In this document: in pieces, positions 62,801 through 64,000 of the stretch | Layout of the letters: the number at the start of each line of letters is the position of its first letter | Numbering within the stretch: position 1 is the stretch's first letter | Origin: Prinia subflava | Lineage: Eukaryota; Chordata; Aves; Passeriformes; Cisticolidae | Reading direction: 5' to 3' | DNA: 64,000 nt | NCBI RefSeq assembly: GCF_021018805.1 | Contig: NC_086249.1 | Coordinates: 80,936,472-81,000,471 of the forward strand | Position numbers and translations under genes: made by a program | Notes under the pieces: generated by a model | Seen by the model: only the letters and a program-made list of their open reading frames with translations | Told to the model about the DNA's origin: nothing | The model's database searches: none

Positions 62801-64000
62801 ACTGCCTCTTCTGCTGAAATCTCTACTTCACTGAGGCATCCTACTGAGCAAGACAACTCTTCTGTATTGTAGCACCTTAGGCTGCAAGTCCATGGAATAG
62901 TAAATCTAGTTTTAGAACAGTTACTGACATCAGTAACAAATTTAAACAGCGCTGAGCCCCTACTAACTCATGTTGTCAATTTCAATTTGTTGAAACACGT
63001 CTGAAAGAATAAACTCAGATGTTGCTGGTTCACTTAGCACAATTCAAAATAGCTAGTTTGAAAGATTTTCCTACCAAGCCCTCCAGATGCCTTCTCAATA
63101 TTGAGCTCCAATACCACTGCCTCTACATGGTTTTGGTTGCTGCCCTCCTCTGTATCAGGTTTATCACAAAGATGACTGCTTCATGCTGCTCTTTGCCATC
63201 AGCTCCTGCATCAGAACTTGTTCTGCACTGGATCCTGGCTTGCCTAGTTGGGTGAAAGTGCAAGGAACAACATGTCACTGTTTTCTGAAGAGTCCCATAA
63301 GAGCAGAGTCAGCCAGCCTAGAAACCACGTGCTCAGTAACCAGGTCCCCATGGCCTTGGGGTCCTGCATGAACCGTGGTGTAATCTGTGCTCAGCAGCAT
63401 CCTTTTGGAAGCACTAAGAGATGGACCATGCTCCCTCTGTGTCCCTCTGCATTACTACAGAAGTTAGGGGGAACCAGCTCTGTGCTGCTGCAAATCAAAC
63501 CCATAAAAAAGGGTAAGGAAAATAACGGGTGTGATCAATCTGTCAGGGTGCTCCATGTGCACTGCAGAGAACCGGCCCAAGCACTAAATCCCAGTATTAT
63601 TCTAGTCCTCTGAAGCTTTTTGAGGAGGAGTATGAATTCCAAGATGAAGATCAAATTGTCATGAGAAACAGCTTCTCCATGAAACAAAACAGAAGGCAGA
63701 TGGTCACTGGACTATCTCTCAAGAGTTCTTGAATACTCCTAGGAGGACAAAGAAGTTGCCACCTCTGCAAGTACAAAGAACTGCTGTGCAGGATCCAGGC
63801 CACTTTGTTTAGCTGAACACTCTGCCAGGCTGTAACTGTTTTGTAAAAAGGACACCTGAGCATTCCCCTGTTTGAACTCTCAGTTAACAGGGTGTGCAGT
63901 GCAGCAGTGGCTATAACTGAGGCTGTGCTGCATGCCACTGTAACACTACAAAGCACAACACATTCCTTAATTGCTCTTTCTGTATTCCCTCCTACTTTTC
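59809..64000 (-). other. CHAMP1: upstream of CHAMP1 coding exon, probable 5' UTR intron
   Basis: A splice acceptor (AG at 59,810-59,809) sits immediately before the CHAMP1 start, and family members have non-coding first exons. No CpG island or clear promoter is visible up to 64,000, so the first exon probably lies to the right of the window. A possible minus-strand donor (ATG followed by GTGAGT) near 62,749 is too weak to call an exon. No other gene is seen on either strand. Confidence 0.5.

Overview
This is a vertebrate nuclear window, almost certainly avian. The evidence is CR1 LINE fragments carrying the 8-bp ATTCTRTG-type 3' tail, a compact retroviral solo LTR, and a CpG-island promoter shared by a septin gene and a SOWAH gene. 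I recognise three protein-coding genes. Exact species cannot be read from the sequence.

Layout. (1) 1-9,818, minus strand: the 5' part of SEPTIN10. Four coding exons give residues 1-177, including the P-loop; the rest of the gene lies beyond the left edge. Its introns hold a CR1 fragment and a possible degraded LTR. (2) About 9,540-11,330: one CpG island acting as a divergent promoter. SEPTIN10 leaves to the left and SOWAHC to the right, with 335 bp between the two start codons. (3) 10,154-11,659, plus strand: SOWAHC, an intact single-exon gene of 501 codons. It is preceded by a two-codon upstream ORF and followed by a long 3' UTR with several poly(A) signals. (4) About 15,030-56,050: some 41 kb with no gene that I can support. 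It holds CR1 pieces, pure simple repeats (TTTC, CTCTC and an 11-bp purine repeat), a 41-base poly(T), a perfect hairpin, and a 528-bp solo LTR with a 6-bp target-site duplication. (5) 56,823-59,804, minus strand: CHAMP1, an intact single coding exon of 993 codons with five C2H2 zinc fingers and a large proline/serine repeat region. (6) 59,809-64,000: sequence upstream of the CHAMP1 coding exon, probably a 5' UTR intron.

The genes do not form a pathway. SEPTIN10 is a filament-forming GTP-binding protein, SOWAHC is an ankyrin-repeat protein of poorly known role, and CHAMP1 is a kinetochore/spindle and REV7-binding zinc-finger protein. The neighbourhood is still informative. SEPTIN10 and SOWAHC are head-to-head neighbours on human 2q13, while CHAMP1 lies near the end of human 13q, so the gene-poor middle spans a junction between two human synteny blocks. 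I see no prokaryotic-type system, CRISPR array or new multi-gene system here. The most notable features are repeat evolution within CHAMP1, the shared promoter with its minimal upstream ORF, and the mobile-element record.
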